This document shows positions 1-14,990 of a stretch of 64,000 bases of DNA, one piece after another; the stretch's first letter is position 1; the number at the start of each line of letters is the position of its first letter. A program made the translations under genes and the position numbers. Below the pieces are notes generated by a model that was not told the DNA's origin, searched no databases, and saw nothing but the letters and a program-made list of their open reading frames with translations. This DNA is from Bolinopsis microptera (taxonomy: Eukaryota; Ctenophora; Tentaculata; Lobata; Bolinopsidae): positions 3,176,536 to 3,240,535 of the forward strand of contig NC_087083.1 of assembly GCF_026151205.1 (NCBI RefSeq). Reading direction: 5' to 3'.

Positions 1-450
1 TAGTTCGGTTGGTTTTAATGATTTTCTCGTAATTAATTCGCTAATTACACTATTGTTTTTGATAGCACTAAGTATAAATAATGACAGAGAATTCAGAAAA
101 ATTTGTAAAACAAGATATGCAGTAACTACAATAACAATGATTACACCTATAAAAGCGTGAAATATTAACTTATTAATAAAAAAGAAAAGAAAGTCCCTGG
201 GTAAAGAAAAAAGTAAAAGTCTCAATATAGTAATATGACAGACAATATAAATATTACTTATAGATGTGGATTCTGGTGGGGAGGTGAGGCATATTTTGTT
301 GACAGCAACTACCTTATCATAGGACGTTATTTGAAGACAATTAAAACCCTAGCCAGACCTAACAAAGCTCATCTAACCACCAGGATCCGTATCTATTTAC
401 CTGCGGGGACCTCAGGCTTAAGTGTTATAAACGATCCAAGATATGGCGGA
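1..450. other. AT-rich sequence without a recognised gene
   Basis: I see no splice-bounded coding exon or RNA gene here. The open frame from 235 runs straight into the tandem repeat at 451 and resembles nothing I know, so I treat it as chance. The last bases, about 441-450, are the start of a sequence related to the dispersed element near 42.5 and 53.3 kb. Confidence 0.5.
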
Positions 451-1056
451 GTGACAGGCAGAGTACCGCCTAGTGACAGGCAGAGTACCGCCTAGTGACA
501 GGCAGAGTACCGCCTAGTGACAGGCAGAGTACCGACTAGTGACAGGCAGAGTACCGCCAAGTGACAGGCAGAGTACCGCCTAGTGACAGGCAGAGTGCCG
601 CCAAGTGACAGGCAGAGTACCGCCTAGTGACAGGCAGAGTACCGCCTAGTGACAGGCAGAGTGCCGCCTAGTGACAGGCAGAGTGCCGCCTAGTGACAGG
701 CAGAGTACCGCCTAGTGACAGGCAGAGTACCGCCTAGTGACAGGCAGAGTACCGCCTAGTGACAGGCAGAGTACCGCCTAGTGACAGGCAGAGTACCGCC
801 TAGTGACAGGCAGAGTACCGCCTAGTAACAGGCAGAGTGCCGCCTAGTGACAGGCAGAGTGCCGCCTAGTGACAGGCAGAGTGCCGCCTAGTGACAGGCA
901 GAGTGCCGCCTAGTGACAGGCAGAGTGCCGCCTAGTGACAGGCAGAGTGCCGCCTAGTGACAGGCAGAGTGCCGCCTAGTGACAGGCAGAGTGCCGCCTA
1001 GTGACAGGCAGAGTGCCGCCTAGTGACAGGCAGAGTGCCGCCTAGTGACAGGCAGA
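451..1056. repeat. 22-bp minisatellite, about 27 copies
   Basis: The unit begins GTGACAGGCAGAGTACCGCC and ends TA. Copies are nearly identical. The main variants are A/G in GTACC versus GTGCC and T/A in CCTAGT versus CCAAGT. The GTGCC form dominates the second half, so variants spread in blocks. The array lies just beyond the 3' end of the minus-strand gene that stops at 1205. Single copies of a related sequence, GGCGGAATGACAGGCTGAGC, sit near 42,541-42,595 and 53,279-53,325. Confidence 0.95.
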
Positions 1057-1204
1057 ACTTATAAGTTTAACCAAAAGCGCTAAACTGTCTTGGCATCTAA
1101 TAGCTTAATAGTAATATACAACATATATAAAACACATAATAACAAATGATTTACAGCTCCTGTTTGAGCTCCTTCAATTGTTCCTTTTTCAGCTTCTTCT
1201 CCTT

Positions 1205-4200
1205 TTACAGCTCCTCTTTCATTTCTTCATGCTGAAATGCGTGATCAAGAGGAGCAGGTTTGTTCTCGTAGCTGCTCTTCAGGTAGGTCAGCACACTGTG
1301 TAGGTCCTTCTCGGAGTGGCCTGGAAACAGTTTGGTAATTCATGCGTCTTGCATTAATTATTAATAAATAAATAAAATTATTTATTAATTAATTGCGTCT
1401 TGAACGAAAAGGAAGATTGAATTTATAAGTTAAAGTCTGTTAAAAAAGCATGTAGTTTGAGCAAAATTTAGTAAAACTATAAGTTTGATTTCTTGATCTT
1501 GTCAAAATCATATAATGAGCAAACTTAATCTGAGCAACCACATATTAGCTGCGTGATTTTGCAAGTTTGCAATACTACTAATAAGTGCTATAGTTAGGCC
1601 TGTGAAAATGTTCAGGTTTTCAGACACTGATTGGCTTGATAAGGTTTCGTACGTCATCTCGAGATCAGGTAACAGCATGCAAGGCGGGTGATCGAATAAC
1701 ACTTGCAGTTTCTGGCTACCAAACTGCATTATTTGCTCACTTTAAAATTGCAGAATAGTTTTATATCGATCTTGTAATATACGATATGAGCAGACGAAAG
1801 GAAAAGTTTAATGGCTTGATTTGACGTTTAATGATTGACTCGCAAAAATCATTTAGCCACGGAGAAAGCACCCAATTTCATTCGCAAATCTGTCGAATTA
1901 ATTATTATTAGTTAATTAATAATAATTAATCATTATAATGTGCTTCAGCTGTAGGAGTCGAATTAATCATGTGCTAATTAATGTGCTAATTAATGTGCTA
2001 ATTAATGTGCTAATTAATGTGCTAATTAATGTGCTAATTAATGTGCTAATTAATGTGCTAATTAATGTGCTAATTAATGTGCTAATTAATGTGCTAATTA
2101 ATGTGCTAATTAATGTGCTAATTAATGTGCTAATTAATGTGCTAATTAATGTGCTCCAGCTGTATGAGTTGATACAGGCTGTGTAGACAACGTAGTACAG
2201 AGGATTTGCAGGTCGATTTGTATCGGATTTTGCAAGCTGCATATTGTGTTGAGGTTGCTTATATTTTTAGTGATTTATTTTAACTGGTACGCACGGAGGA
2301 ATTAATATTTTAGGATCTGAGTTTTAAAAGATTCAAGATCCATTATGTATTCAATTTTGAATATTATTTTGTAATAGTTTTGATTAAAAAAGCTTAGTTA
2401 CCGGTAAGTTTGAGTTCGTCTACAGATGGATTTCTCAGCTTGGTTGTGATGGTGAACTCAACCTTGTCGTGATAGTTACCTGCAATGTTTTGTGTTTACC
2501 CAGGTGTATCATAGAGACAATTAATTTTACCTGCCAATCTGAAGACTGTAAAATGACTGAGGTAAAATTTAAAAACAGTTTTATAATTCTAAAACATGGT
2601 CCTCAACAAATTTTAGTTTTTTAGTGTACCCTGAAATACCCTAAAATACTTAAAATAATGTCATGAATCATACCCTGAGCAAGGACAAGCAGGTAGACAG
2701 GTCCGTACTCTTCTTTAGGGATGGTTGGAATAACTGCGTTCACTTTAGCACCGGAGGAGTCGTAGAACTTCGTACCACGGTTTGTGACCTGAAATTGGTC
2801 ACCTTCAGTCTGCATTTCAAACAATGCTCTGAACATATTATCAAGTATCCAGTTAATAGTCTCCTCAATAAATCCAATAATTAAATCAAGCCAGTCACTC
2901 CTCACCACAGCTCTGTAGCAGATACCATTGCTCATCATGGTGTCAGTGCAGAGGAAGGACGCAACACCACCTGGAGCCTCGTTCACTGTTTCAGGGACCA
3001 GGGTGGTCAGGGTCAGGGATCTCTGGTCGTAGGTGTCCTCGAAACAGAAGGGGATCTTGTACTGACCGGTGTCTCCTGGTCATCAGGTTTTAAAGTTGGG
3101 AGTTATAGTAGACTAAAGAGTAAAGGTTAATTTGGACCTTTACAAATACCCACTCTTTTTAAGCTTTTGAGTTTACTTCTATAAACACAGTGTACAATTA
3201 TAAACCCCTCCGGGATAGAATAAGATTCTGATAATCCCGGCTCCCGCTAAATAGATTCTGATAATCCCGGCTCCCGCTGTTAGTTTTTTCCCGCTGAATA
3301 AATAACCCCGGCACAGCTTTTATAATCCCGCCCCGCTAATTTGGCTCAACAAGATTTGTTTTGTTTTGATATTCCATGAGAATTTCAACCGCGCACTGTC
3401 ACGTGTTTTGATGACGTGTATCACGTGACTAACTACTACGACGCGCATTGGTAAAAAATGTCACGTGACCTATGGCTTAACGTAAGAACTATAAATACAC
3501 TCGATCTACGTATCGGTCTAATTGCAGGCGCTGGCAAAACTCCAGCACACTGCTTACATTACTTAAACTCTTACATTAATTGGACCAGTTCCAAAACTTG
3601 TCTCGACGGTTACATTTGATTTTGTCCGGTTCGGTTAATTTTGTCGTGTTTGATATAAGCCATGTATTATAGTCGTCTACTTTGATGAACTTCATGACAC
3701 GATATCATTATTAGCTTTTATCGCTTGCCAGGCTTAACTCGACGCCCCTTATCGATATTCATATTCATTCAACGTTCTGACTGAGGAATAATGTTTAGAT
3801 ATAACGCCAATTTCAAAAGTCATAGTACCTTAGTTGTATTTATTTGGTAGTCCCCAATTCCATTTCATATTTTCCATAATGATCTCATATAGCTAGAATT
3901 AAGAGTAAAATGTCAAATTTGTTGGTCCTAGCACTAACCCGGAGGGGTTTATAACACATAACACCGGCACGCTTAAGTTATATTAAAATAACCCCTCGTG
4001 CTAAAGCACGTCGGGGTTATTTTCATAATAATCCCTCGTGCTTCGCACTCGAAATTATTATAAATTTTTCCCGCGCGTCGCGGGAAAAATTGAAATATAA
4101 TCCCTGCGCATGCCGGGGTTATGTGTGTTATAAAATTTCGTTGCAACAAATGCAGCGACCCTAGTATTATTCTATATAAGAAGTTAGCTAACCTGAGGTA

Positions 4201-6432
4201 AGTTGGGCGGTGAGGGGGATGGCAACCTGTTCCAGGGTCTGAATACCACACCCTCTAGTAGCAGCGCTCGCCGAGACTGTCTCCGCACTGAAAAGGGATC
4301 AGTTGTACAATTGCCAAGAAGAGCAGTTCTTATCAATAAAATGGACAAAACATCTTGATCAGCTTTTGAAATCAAAGTTTGCAAAACTGGTTGAAAATAG
4401 ACTAATCGTGGTAATGAGTCTTGTATTTAATCAGTAATATTACCTGTCCATGCCGTCGGGGATCATGAGATCATCACTAGGCTCGTTGGCTGCCAGCTCC
4501 AAACCGTATTGGAAGGTCGGGGTACCGTGGCTTGCTGTAATCTGTATGTAGATGTCGTCCGAACCCCCTGTCATTTTTATTGTAATAATATAATTTTATT
4601 GTAATATGATGGTATTATGATTATTTGATTGTACAATCCTGTCCAGTATAACTGGGGTGCTTCAAACTAGTAATTTATAAATTGTCAAAAACTAAAATCT
4701 TTAAATTCAACTATGATCTGTTACCGAATTGTTAATGGTATTATGATATAGATATAAAATGACATGTTTATCTCAAAATCAAAAGCGGGCTTGTCGATTA
4801 CAAAAAAGTGTCTGCTCAGTATAAAGAAATTTGATACGGATAATTGTGTACTGGGCAAAATAATTTGTTATAAACAGTAAACAATGACCATATAAATCTG
4901 TTAAAAATCTTATAAACTAGTTTACGTTTTGTCTTTAATCCTTGATATTAACTTAAAATGTTATTTTTTTGATGTGTCGTAATTATGTACTTGAATTGAC
5001 AATAAATCAACAGTGAAAACACTGGCCATTAAAATAAACATAATTTGAGCATCATATTATTAAATGATGTAACAGAATTTTAACTGGGCCGAACCAAATA
5101 AATCTACTTTAACGGGGTATAAAGCTAAGGGATAATTGTTAAATGCATTCAGAATAATATTCTTAGTTCCGCTTCGTTACGTTACTCAGACTTCAATTCA
5201 ATCTTAATTGATCATCATGGTGAGTTTATGATTTTGTATTAATGCTTTTCAAACAAAGTTACAACGAATTCTTCATGAAGTGCATCCTAGGTTTGGACAG
5301 GATATGCCCGTTTAAAATATTTCCATCACGTTACATTACATAATTCTCAATAAATGTAATAGATTTGTTAAGATTTGTGGTGTTGTAATTATTTTAAAAT
5401 ATATAATATGTTTCATAGTTAAATGTATCGCTCCCCGATCTAGCGTGGTGGTTCCCGCCAAACTCGCGGTAAATCGGGGTTTTACTGTATTACAAATCAG
5501 CGCCAGTAGTTAATAGTATGTCACATGTTACAGGTTAGTATGTCACATGTTACAGGTTAGTTAATAGTAATATATTACATGTTACAGGTTGGCTTACACG
5601 TTGCACTGTCGTAAGTAAACGGAGAAGTAGCAGGTTTCGGGTCATAACCGGCTTTTTTAGCTTCCTGTGCGTTATCTCGGACAATCGTTGTAAAGCTCGG
5701 CCTGAGAAATAAGCATGTTGCTATTCTAGTTTATCAATCAGTATCAAGTTTCATCCTTACGGAATATCATACTTGAATATAAACAGCATAAACTTGATCA
5801 ATATACACAAGGATATACTTGCATACTACTCAAATGATGAGTAGAATGCAGGTATACCACGTATGCCAGATGTATGAATGATACATCTCCACAAGCAATC
5901 CGCACATAACTTTTGAACTCACCCATTGGAGACTTGGATGTGGAGCCAGTTAGCATCTCCTATCTCGGCAGAATCCCAAGGTTCGTTCATCATGTATACC
6001 TTCGCTTTGAAGGACCAGCCGTTCAGCAGACCTCCTTTGCAGAGTGGAGCCCTGGAAACAAGTAAAATTATAAGTTAGATAAATATAAGCTAAGTGATAA
6101 GCTAAGTAGAGTAATAAGTTAGTGCTAAGTTAGTAAGTTAAGTTTTGTAAAAGTGGTTTTTGTTAGTTTCACAGTACCTGCATGATATGGCTCACTGAAA
6201 AAATGTTGACGGTAAAAGTAAAGAAAGAGATGAATGTTAAATGTTTTGCTATATAATTAAATAATTGGATAATATTAATATGCTACCTGAAAATCTGGGT
6301 TTCTCCCTCCTTTATGTCCAGGGCGTGGTCAGGAGCGTAGTTGATTTGCATAGTTTGGAAATCTACAGGTTTTTTAGCGTAGGCGGGCGACAGAATGACT
6401 GCCGATATGGCAGCAAAAATGAAAAGTAGCAT
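1205..6432 (-). CDS. Unrecognised secreted protein, 397 aa, 8 exons
   Basis: The model was built by joining GT-AG exons on the minus strand: 6432-6287, 6051-5923, 5701-5598, 4567-4444, 4287-4193, 3075-2674, 2479-2402 and 1320-1205. The phases (2,2,1,2,1,1,1) agree at every junction and the total is 1194 nt, ending in TAA. The start is the ATG at 6432. It opens a signal peptide, MLLFIFAAISAVILSPAYA, with predicted cleavage before KKPVDFQ. An upstream in-frame TTG at 6477 was not used. The mature protein has about seven cysteines and a hydrophobic, amphipathic stretch encoded in exon 6 (SDWLDLIIGFIEETINWIL). It ends in an acidic helix-like tail (HEEMKEEL). I recognise no domain. A TATA-like box lies 60 bp upstream of the ATG. 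The protein is most likely extracellular, function unknown. The start and the exon set are well supported by phase. Confidence 0.82.
1968..2155. repeat. 12-bp array in the last intron of the secreted-protein gene
   Basis: About 15 near-perfect copies of AATGTGCTAATT lie between exons 7 and 8. A 21-bp sequence beginning GTGCTTCAGCTGTAGGAG at 1939-1959 recurs with three changes at 2150-2170, so the array sits between imperfect direct repeats. The unit is open in several frames, but this is intron. Confidence 0.93.
3199..3953. mobile_element. Non-autonomous TIR element (MITE-like) in intron 5
   Basis: A 16-bp perfect terminal inverted repeat, TATAAACCCCTCCGGG, is at 3199-3214 and its complement at 3938-3953. 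The 755-bp interior has no transposase reading frame. It contains a duplicated block around AGATTCTGATAATCCCGG at about 3225-3280 and several CACGTG-type sites at about 3390-3470. The outer TA may be a TA target duplication, as in Tc1/mariner-like elements, but the superfamily is not determined. It lies between exons 6 and 5 of the secreted-protein gene. Confidence 0.7.
3986..4121. repeat. Cluster of four adjacent hairpins in an intron
   Basis: Four palindromes follow one another: AAAATAACCCC...GGGGTTATTTT (3986-4023), AATAATCCC...AATTATT (4027-4059), AATTTTTCCCGCG...CGCGGGAAAAATT (4063-4091) and ATAATCCCTGCG...CGGGGTTAT (4096-4121). The loops GTGCTAAAGCAC and GTGCTTCGCAC are themselves inverted. 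This lies in intron 5, right after the TIR element, and may be an end of the same or a nested element. Confidence 0.7.
5225..5365 (+). repeat. Dispersed repeat, inverted copy at 51.9 kb
   Basis: The block with ACAACGAATTCTTCATG, CAGGATATGCCCGTTTAAAA and CACGTTACATTACATAATTC recurs in reverse complement at about 51,885-52,020 with scattered changes. It has no coding potential and lies in an intron here. It is probably an old interspersed element of unknown class. Confidence 0.7.
5518..5590. repeat. Short 22-bp repeat, three copies, in an intron
   Basis: Three copies of a unit containing GTCACATGTTACAGGTTAGT. The third is diverged (TATTACATGTTACAGGTTGG). It ends a few bases from the splice donor of exon 3 at 5597. 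Confidence 0.8.
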
Positions 6433-6490
6433 TATGTGATCTATAGGGAATTTAATTGTGTTATTAGTGCTTTTCAAGTGAGATTCAGCC

Positions 6491-6499
6491 TTTTTTATA
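6491..6499 (-). promoter_or_regulatory. TATA-like box of the 397-aa secreted protein gene
   Basis: On the minus strand the sequence reads CATATAAAAAAGG, about 60 bp upstream of the ATG at 6432. This would place transcription start near 6465 and give a short leader. Position and sequence only; no other core element was recognised. Confidence 0.45.
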
Positions 6500-7688
6500 T
6501 GTTGTTTAGACTAACTATTTAATTCCCATGATCCATCCCATTATATATTCAATAAATACATTCAATCCTAGTTGGTAAACAGATTATAGTTAGTATGTTA
6601 TAGTTACATGGCTGTTACAGTGACATGGCTGGACGAATGACAATATTAGTTATATACATATAACAATAAAATACGGTAACATTTAAATTACTTTAAAATG
6701 AAAAACATTGAAAAGAAAAGCTTCTTCGAGTAAAATGTATTAACTTGAAGATTCTGCAAATCAAGAAATACATCTAAAACGGATGTTGCTGTTATTTTTA
6801 TAGGCTAAAGCACTCCCGTTACTTAGCGTAATAAACTATTAATAACCCTAGGGGTCAACCATTATCTTGAAAAAAGGACAAAATTTGGATTTAAGTAGTT
6901 AGATTTGTGAGGGACACTAATGAGCTGGGAAATAGTGAACACCTCTCAAAAATGATCTGCTGCAAATGTCATATCTTCAGACAAAATATGGTATTTCTTT
7001 CTGTGGAAGTTGAAGTGGCAATTATTTGACAATTCTGAGAGTTCTTGCGAAGTCTCTCCCTATACTACTCAAATTAAAGTTAAGTGCGCATCACCCGTTA
7101 AGATATCATAAATTGTGACCACCATGATATTTTTTCAGCAGAATTTTAGTACGGCTGTGCGGCACTGATAATAAATATAATACACTGTTTTTAACACTAA
7201 CTTACGTTGTGTGCTTCTCTTTGTGTCAAAAAGATTTATATGTTTTTAATACTAAATTTCAAGCAATTTTTCTTTAATTCATCAACTTACGAAATTTTGT
7301 CAAAGATAGTAAAATAGTGTAGTTTATTTACACTTTTACAAACACGTAGCAAGGATAACGCTGGCCTAATTTTAATAGCACTTTCGTCTCTAGGGACTAG
7401 CCGGTTGCAAATGGGCCCTGTTAGAAAAATCGAAATAAAATAAGTATCTAGATAAAAGTCTTTTAAGAACACCAAAATGTACCATGTAAATGTAATGCTG
7501 CACCAAGTTAGGTACCGAGTAAGGTCAATGCACGGATAAAAGTCAAAAGTAATTACTTATCGAATATCAGAATACCGTTATTCAGTTACGCCATAAGAAT
7601 GATGTGTAAATACTGATTGGTTTCTGTAGAAAGATTTTTACAAGTTTATGATGAAGTATTCCCAGTCTGGTGACGGTAAATGTTGTGA

Positions 7689-7796
7689 CTCCTGCAGCCA
7701 CGTGACTCCTGCAGTCACGTGACTCCTGCAGTCTTATCACGTGACAGCTGCAGTCTTATCACGTGCCTCTTGCAGTCTTATCACGTGACAGCTAAT
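7689..7796. repeat. E-box repeat block, five CACGTG sites
   Basis: Repeats of CACGTGACTCCTGCAGTC and a longer variant with an added TTAT give five CACGTG palindromes in about 100 bp, interleaved with CTGCAG palindromes. CACGTG is the known core site of bHLH-zipper factors (USF, MITF/TFE, MYC/MAX). No use is shown here. Confidence 0.75.
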
Positions 7797-8088
7797 GGTA
7801 CCTACTCAATATCATAGTGTGGGATGATCTCATCAAGAAATATAGAGTCAGGTCTACTTCCCTATGTTGTTCAACTATTCGAGTAAATGTTGTGATGTCA
7901 GATGCCCTGACGGAGAGATGAAGCACTTGTGACACGTCACGTGTCACTTATTGCCCAATCAGCTTACAGTGTCAAAATCTTAAATAACAGCCGCGTTTCA
8001 AAACAGGTTGGTTAACTTGGTAAATATCTGAATCTTACTCAGCAGATCAACAATTATTAAAGATTACAATCTAGCCTATGTAAGTATG

Positions 8089-8125
8089 TACAGGGTGTTT
8101 CAAAAATGGTGTTCTGATTTTTTTA
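8089..8125 (+). repeat. TIR-like end, partner-type sequence at 19.75 kb
   Basis: TACAGGGTGTTTCAAAAATG continues with GTGTTCTGATTTTT. The reverse complement of 19,721-19,755 begins TACAGGGTGTTTCATAAATA and continues GTGTCCTGTTTTT. The two look like ends of one transposon family. At 11.6 kb apart they need not belong to one copy. Confidence 0.6.
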
Positions 8126-9389
8126 AATGCAAATTTTTATAAAGGAGGAGTGATCATTCGGGGTTTACTAAAACTCAAATCACATCGAATTGAAAACTAT
8201 GCATGAACATTGAACCCATGTTCCTGATAGGATGAACTAAAATAATATGCTAGATTGAAATTTTGTCCTTTTTTATAGTTGACAGAACTCTTGCACCAAG
8301 TGTCATGGGGTTAAATAAAATTACCCACTGCAGTTCAAGAATGACGTGATACTGATAAGCAAAAGCAAGGCTTTTGGGCGAGTTTTGAATGAGGTAATTA
8401 AATTATACGCGACGTGAGAAATTGTATACTCTCTTTACAGTTCAATTGATAGTCAGCTGCGCTTCTTGCAGATAAAATGATGACTTAATCGAAATTTTAC
8501 TTAAAGCTTGTTTTAACATTTTGGTAATACAATTATTATGAGGTAAACGTCGTGTGCTCAATTTCTTAGTTCATCGCCTTATCAAAATATAACATGTACC
8601 AACTTTGATAACGGAGGGTTCGAAAAAATAATACAGTTTTACTTCGAAATTTTACGTTCTGCATACAATTCACAAACTTTATTTAAGGAAATAAAATCAA
8701 TTTAAATGACATCGAGAATGATGAGAATACACAAATAAAGCACCTGCACCTACGAGTAGAATGTAGAAACATGGTTTACAAGCTGGCTATAACTCGTTTG
8801 CAAAGTAAATCGGAAATGTATGGGGACAATCATTTTGCCTGTAATGTTGTTAATTAACCAAAGTAAGCATCAGTTTTGTTAGGACAATATTTTAAATTTC
8901 GCAAGTTGTATACTTCCTCTTTTGAGAATAAAGCACGGTCCACACTCGTAGTAAAATGCTTTACTTCGTTAGAGTGGGGCACTTTTGTATTTTTTGTTAA
9001 ATTTTATATTCTCAAGTTCTCATATTAACAGCTGCGTTAATAATAAGATTAAAAACTTGTTTAGATATTTTAGTTGAACAATATTATAAATTTAAATTGT
9101 AGGTCTATAAGATAGAAAATATATCTTTTTCGGAAAACTTTAAAATCGATCGCTCATTTATGTGGTTGGAACGGTTTATTAATTTATCGCTCCTGAAGGT
9201 ATAAATGCATTTATGAAACAAGAAAAACGCCATCTCGGCCTTTACATTATGTAATTTGAAATATTACACTTTTTGCTCTTAAAAAATCCATTGCTCTGTC
9301 ACTTCAGTACAAATTAATATATAAAAATATAAGAATATAAGAATTGGATATGTCTCAGACCTGATCATGAAAGTGTATTAGTCAGGGCA

Positions 9390-13303
<3,914 letters not shown>

Positions 13304-13305
<2 letters not shown>

Positions 13306-13345
13306 GTTGCTATGGTGTTGCTATGGTGTCACTATGGTGCCACTA
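13304..13345. repeat. Short block of the 11-bp GTTGCTATGGT repeat
   Basis: Four units with drift (GTTGCTATGGT, GTTGCTATGGT, GTCACTATGGT, GCCACTAATCT). This is the westernmost member of the family that fills parts of 17.8-23.0 kb. Confidence 0.8.
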
Positions 13346-14250
13346 ATCTCCTTTCTTCTTTTCTTCCCCTATTCGGACATATGCTGAGTAACTGAAACAT
13401 TTATTAAATCGAGTGTCTTTTGGAGGTGCGGTGTGATATACACATGTGAGATAAGCGTTTTTAATAATGTGTGTCATGGATATATAGGTAAGGTTACGTT
13501 TATTTAGGCAGGTCTAAACTCCAATTCCAGGCCTGGGAACTGTCGATGCATGCTATCGATATCTTTTATTCGAGTGAATCTACTTTCTGTACTTTCTATT
13601 ATACTTATATTCTTCTAGAAAACCAGTTGAGTTGTTAGCTGGACTGCAATGTGTAAAAATAAGTAATATTAATTTGAAAGTTACATTAGGAATCGGATAT
13701 TCGTCGTTTTTATTTTAACTTATATAAATATAATGGGTGAGAAAAGTATGGAAAATGGCAAACATATCGCCTAGAATCAGCTGATACTTAAATAATCTTT
13801 GATGAACATTTTTTCGAAAATGTGTTCACCACATCCCATTAACTTTTGTCAAGGAACTTGAGCTCTTTATGATGACATCATAATAATAAAATTTATTTTA
13901 TCACCGCCGTCATTTCTTGAGACTCGAACAATCATGAGGTCTTTTACTCCCAAAATTGTAATATAAGATAATAAGAGATAAGCGAAATGCTTAATTGTTC
14001 TCAGACAATATCGTGTAGCAAATATAGTAATTGTAGCCCAATATTCGTGAAACAAGTTCATTCAGCGTTATATACTTATATATATAAATATTATAGCGTT
14101 ATTACATACATATACATGTATTTATGTTCAACCGATTCTGCATATATTCAACATATGTTCAACTATTGAGTGATCGTGTGATGAGCCCACTTTCACTTAT
14201 ATCTGAGCACAGCTTTATCTCAGTAAATACGACGACGGCATTACCGGGTT
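13346..14250. other. Intergenic, no gene recognised
   Basis: No coding exon or RNA gene was recognised. The short frames at 13,867-14,169 lie in AT-rich sequence and oppose each other. Confidence 0.5.
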
Positions 14251-14317
14251 GGTAACTTAACGTTAGTGACGGTAACTTAGTGACGGTAACTTAGTGACGG
14301 TAACTTAGTGACGGTTA
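14251..14317. repeat. 14-bp repeat, four to five copies
   Basis: Unit GGTAACTTAGTGAC, with a first copy carrying a six-base insertion (GGTAACTTAACGTTAGTGAC). Confidence 0.85.
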
Positions 14318-14536
14318 CTTACATTGAAAAACTTATCGTGTGCAACTATGAGCCTTACAATCCGTACAATTGTAGCTTGCTTTTGCAGTTATTTGTTTCT
14401 TGTGCAGTACAAAAGCAGGATTACTTTCGTCATCATTGTTGGTGACCACAATTTCGTGTTGCTTTAACTGCAAATAATCAAGTGTATTGAACTGGTTATG
14501 TAATAGGAGAGACAAGCTGGTTGTAGAGGGTTCGTT

Positions 14537-14990
14537 GCCCCCTCCTCCACCCCCTCCACCTCCTCCACCTCCACCCCCTCCTCCACCCCCTCCTCCACCC
14601 CCTCCTCTACCCCCTCCTCTACCCCCTCCTCCACCCCCTCCTCCACCCCCTCCTCCACTCCCTCCTCCACCCCCTCCTCCACCCCCTCCTCCACCCCCTC
14701 CTCCACCCCCTCCTCCACCCCCTCCTCCACCCCCTCCTCCACCCCCTCCTCCACCCCCTCCTCCACCCCCTCCTCCACCCCCTCCTCCACCCCCTACTCC
14801 ACCCCCTCCTCCACCCCCTCCTCCACCCCCTCCTCCACCCCCTCCTCCACCCCCTCCTCCACCCCCTCCTCCACCCCCTCCTCCACCCCCTCCTCCACCC
14901 CCTCCTCCACCCCCTCCTCCACCCCCTCCTCCACCCCCTCCTCCACCCCCTCCTCCACCCCCTCCTCCACCCCCTCCATCCCCATCTCCT
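14537..14990. repeat. 12-bp C-rich array, about 37 copies
   Basis: Unit CTCCTCCACCCC, nearly pure pyrimidine on the plus strand and G/A on the minus strand, with GGGG runs every 12 bp. Variants (TCTACC, CACTCC, CTACTCC) sit mostly in the left half. The unit is open in every frame as poly-Pro, poly-Gly or Val-Glu-Glu-Gly. I regard these frames as artefacts. Confidence 0.97.

Larger units (their letters stand above)
6500..9388. other. Intergenic, no gene recognised
   Basis: AT-rich sequence without convincing exons. It contains the CACGTG repeat block at 7689-7796 and a TIR-like sequence at 8089, both listed separately. Short open frames here lack splice context or recognisable residues. Confidence 0.55.

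Noticed and set aside
4184-4384. 66-codon minus frame (RRQSRRALLLEGVVF...)
   Set aside because: It overlaps exon 5 of the secreted-protein gene in the wrong frame; the alternative frame joins both neighbouring exons in phase.
6430-6477. Earlier start at a TTG for the secreted protein
   Set aside because: TTG is not a usual start in animals, and the ATG at 6432 gives a well-formed signal peptide.
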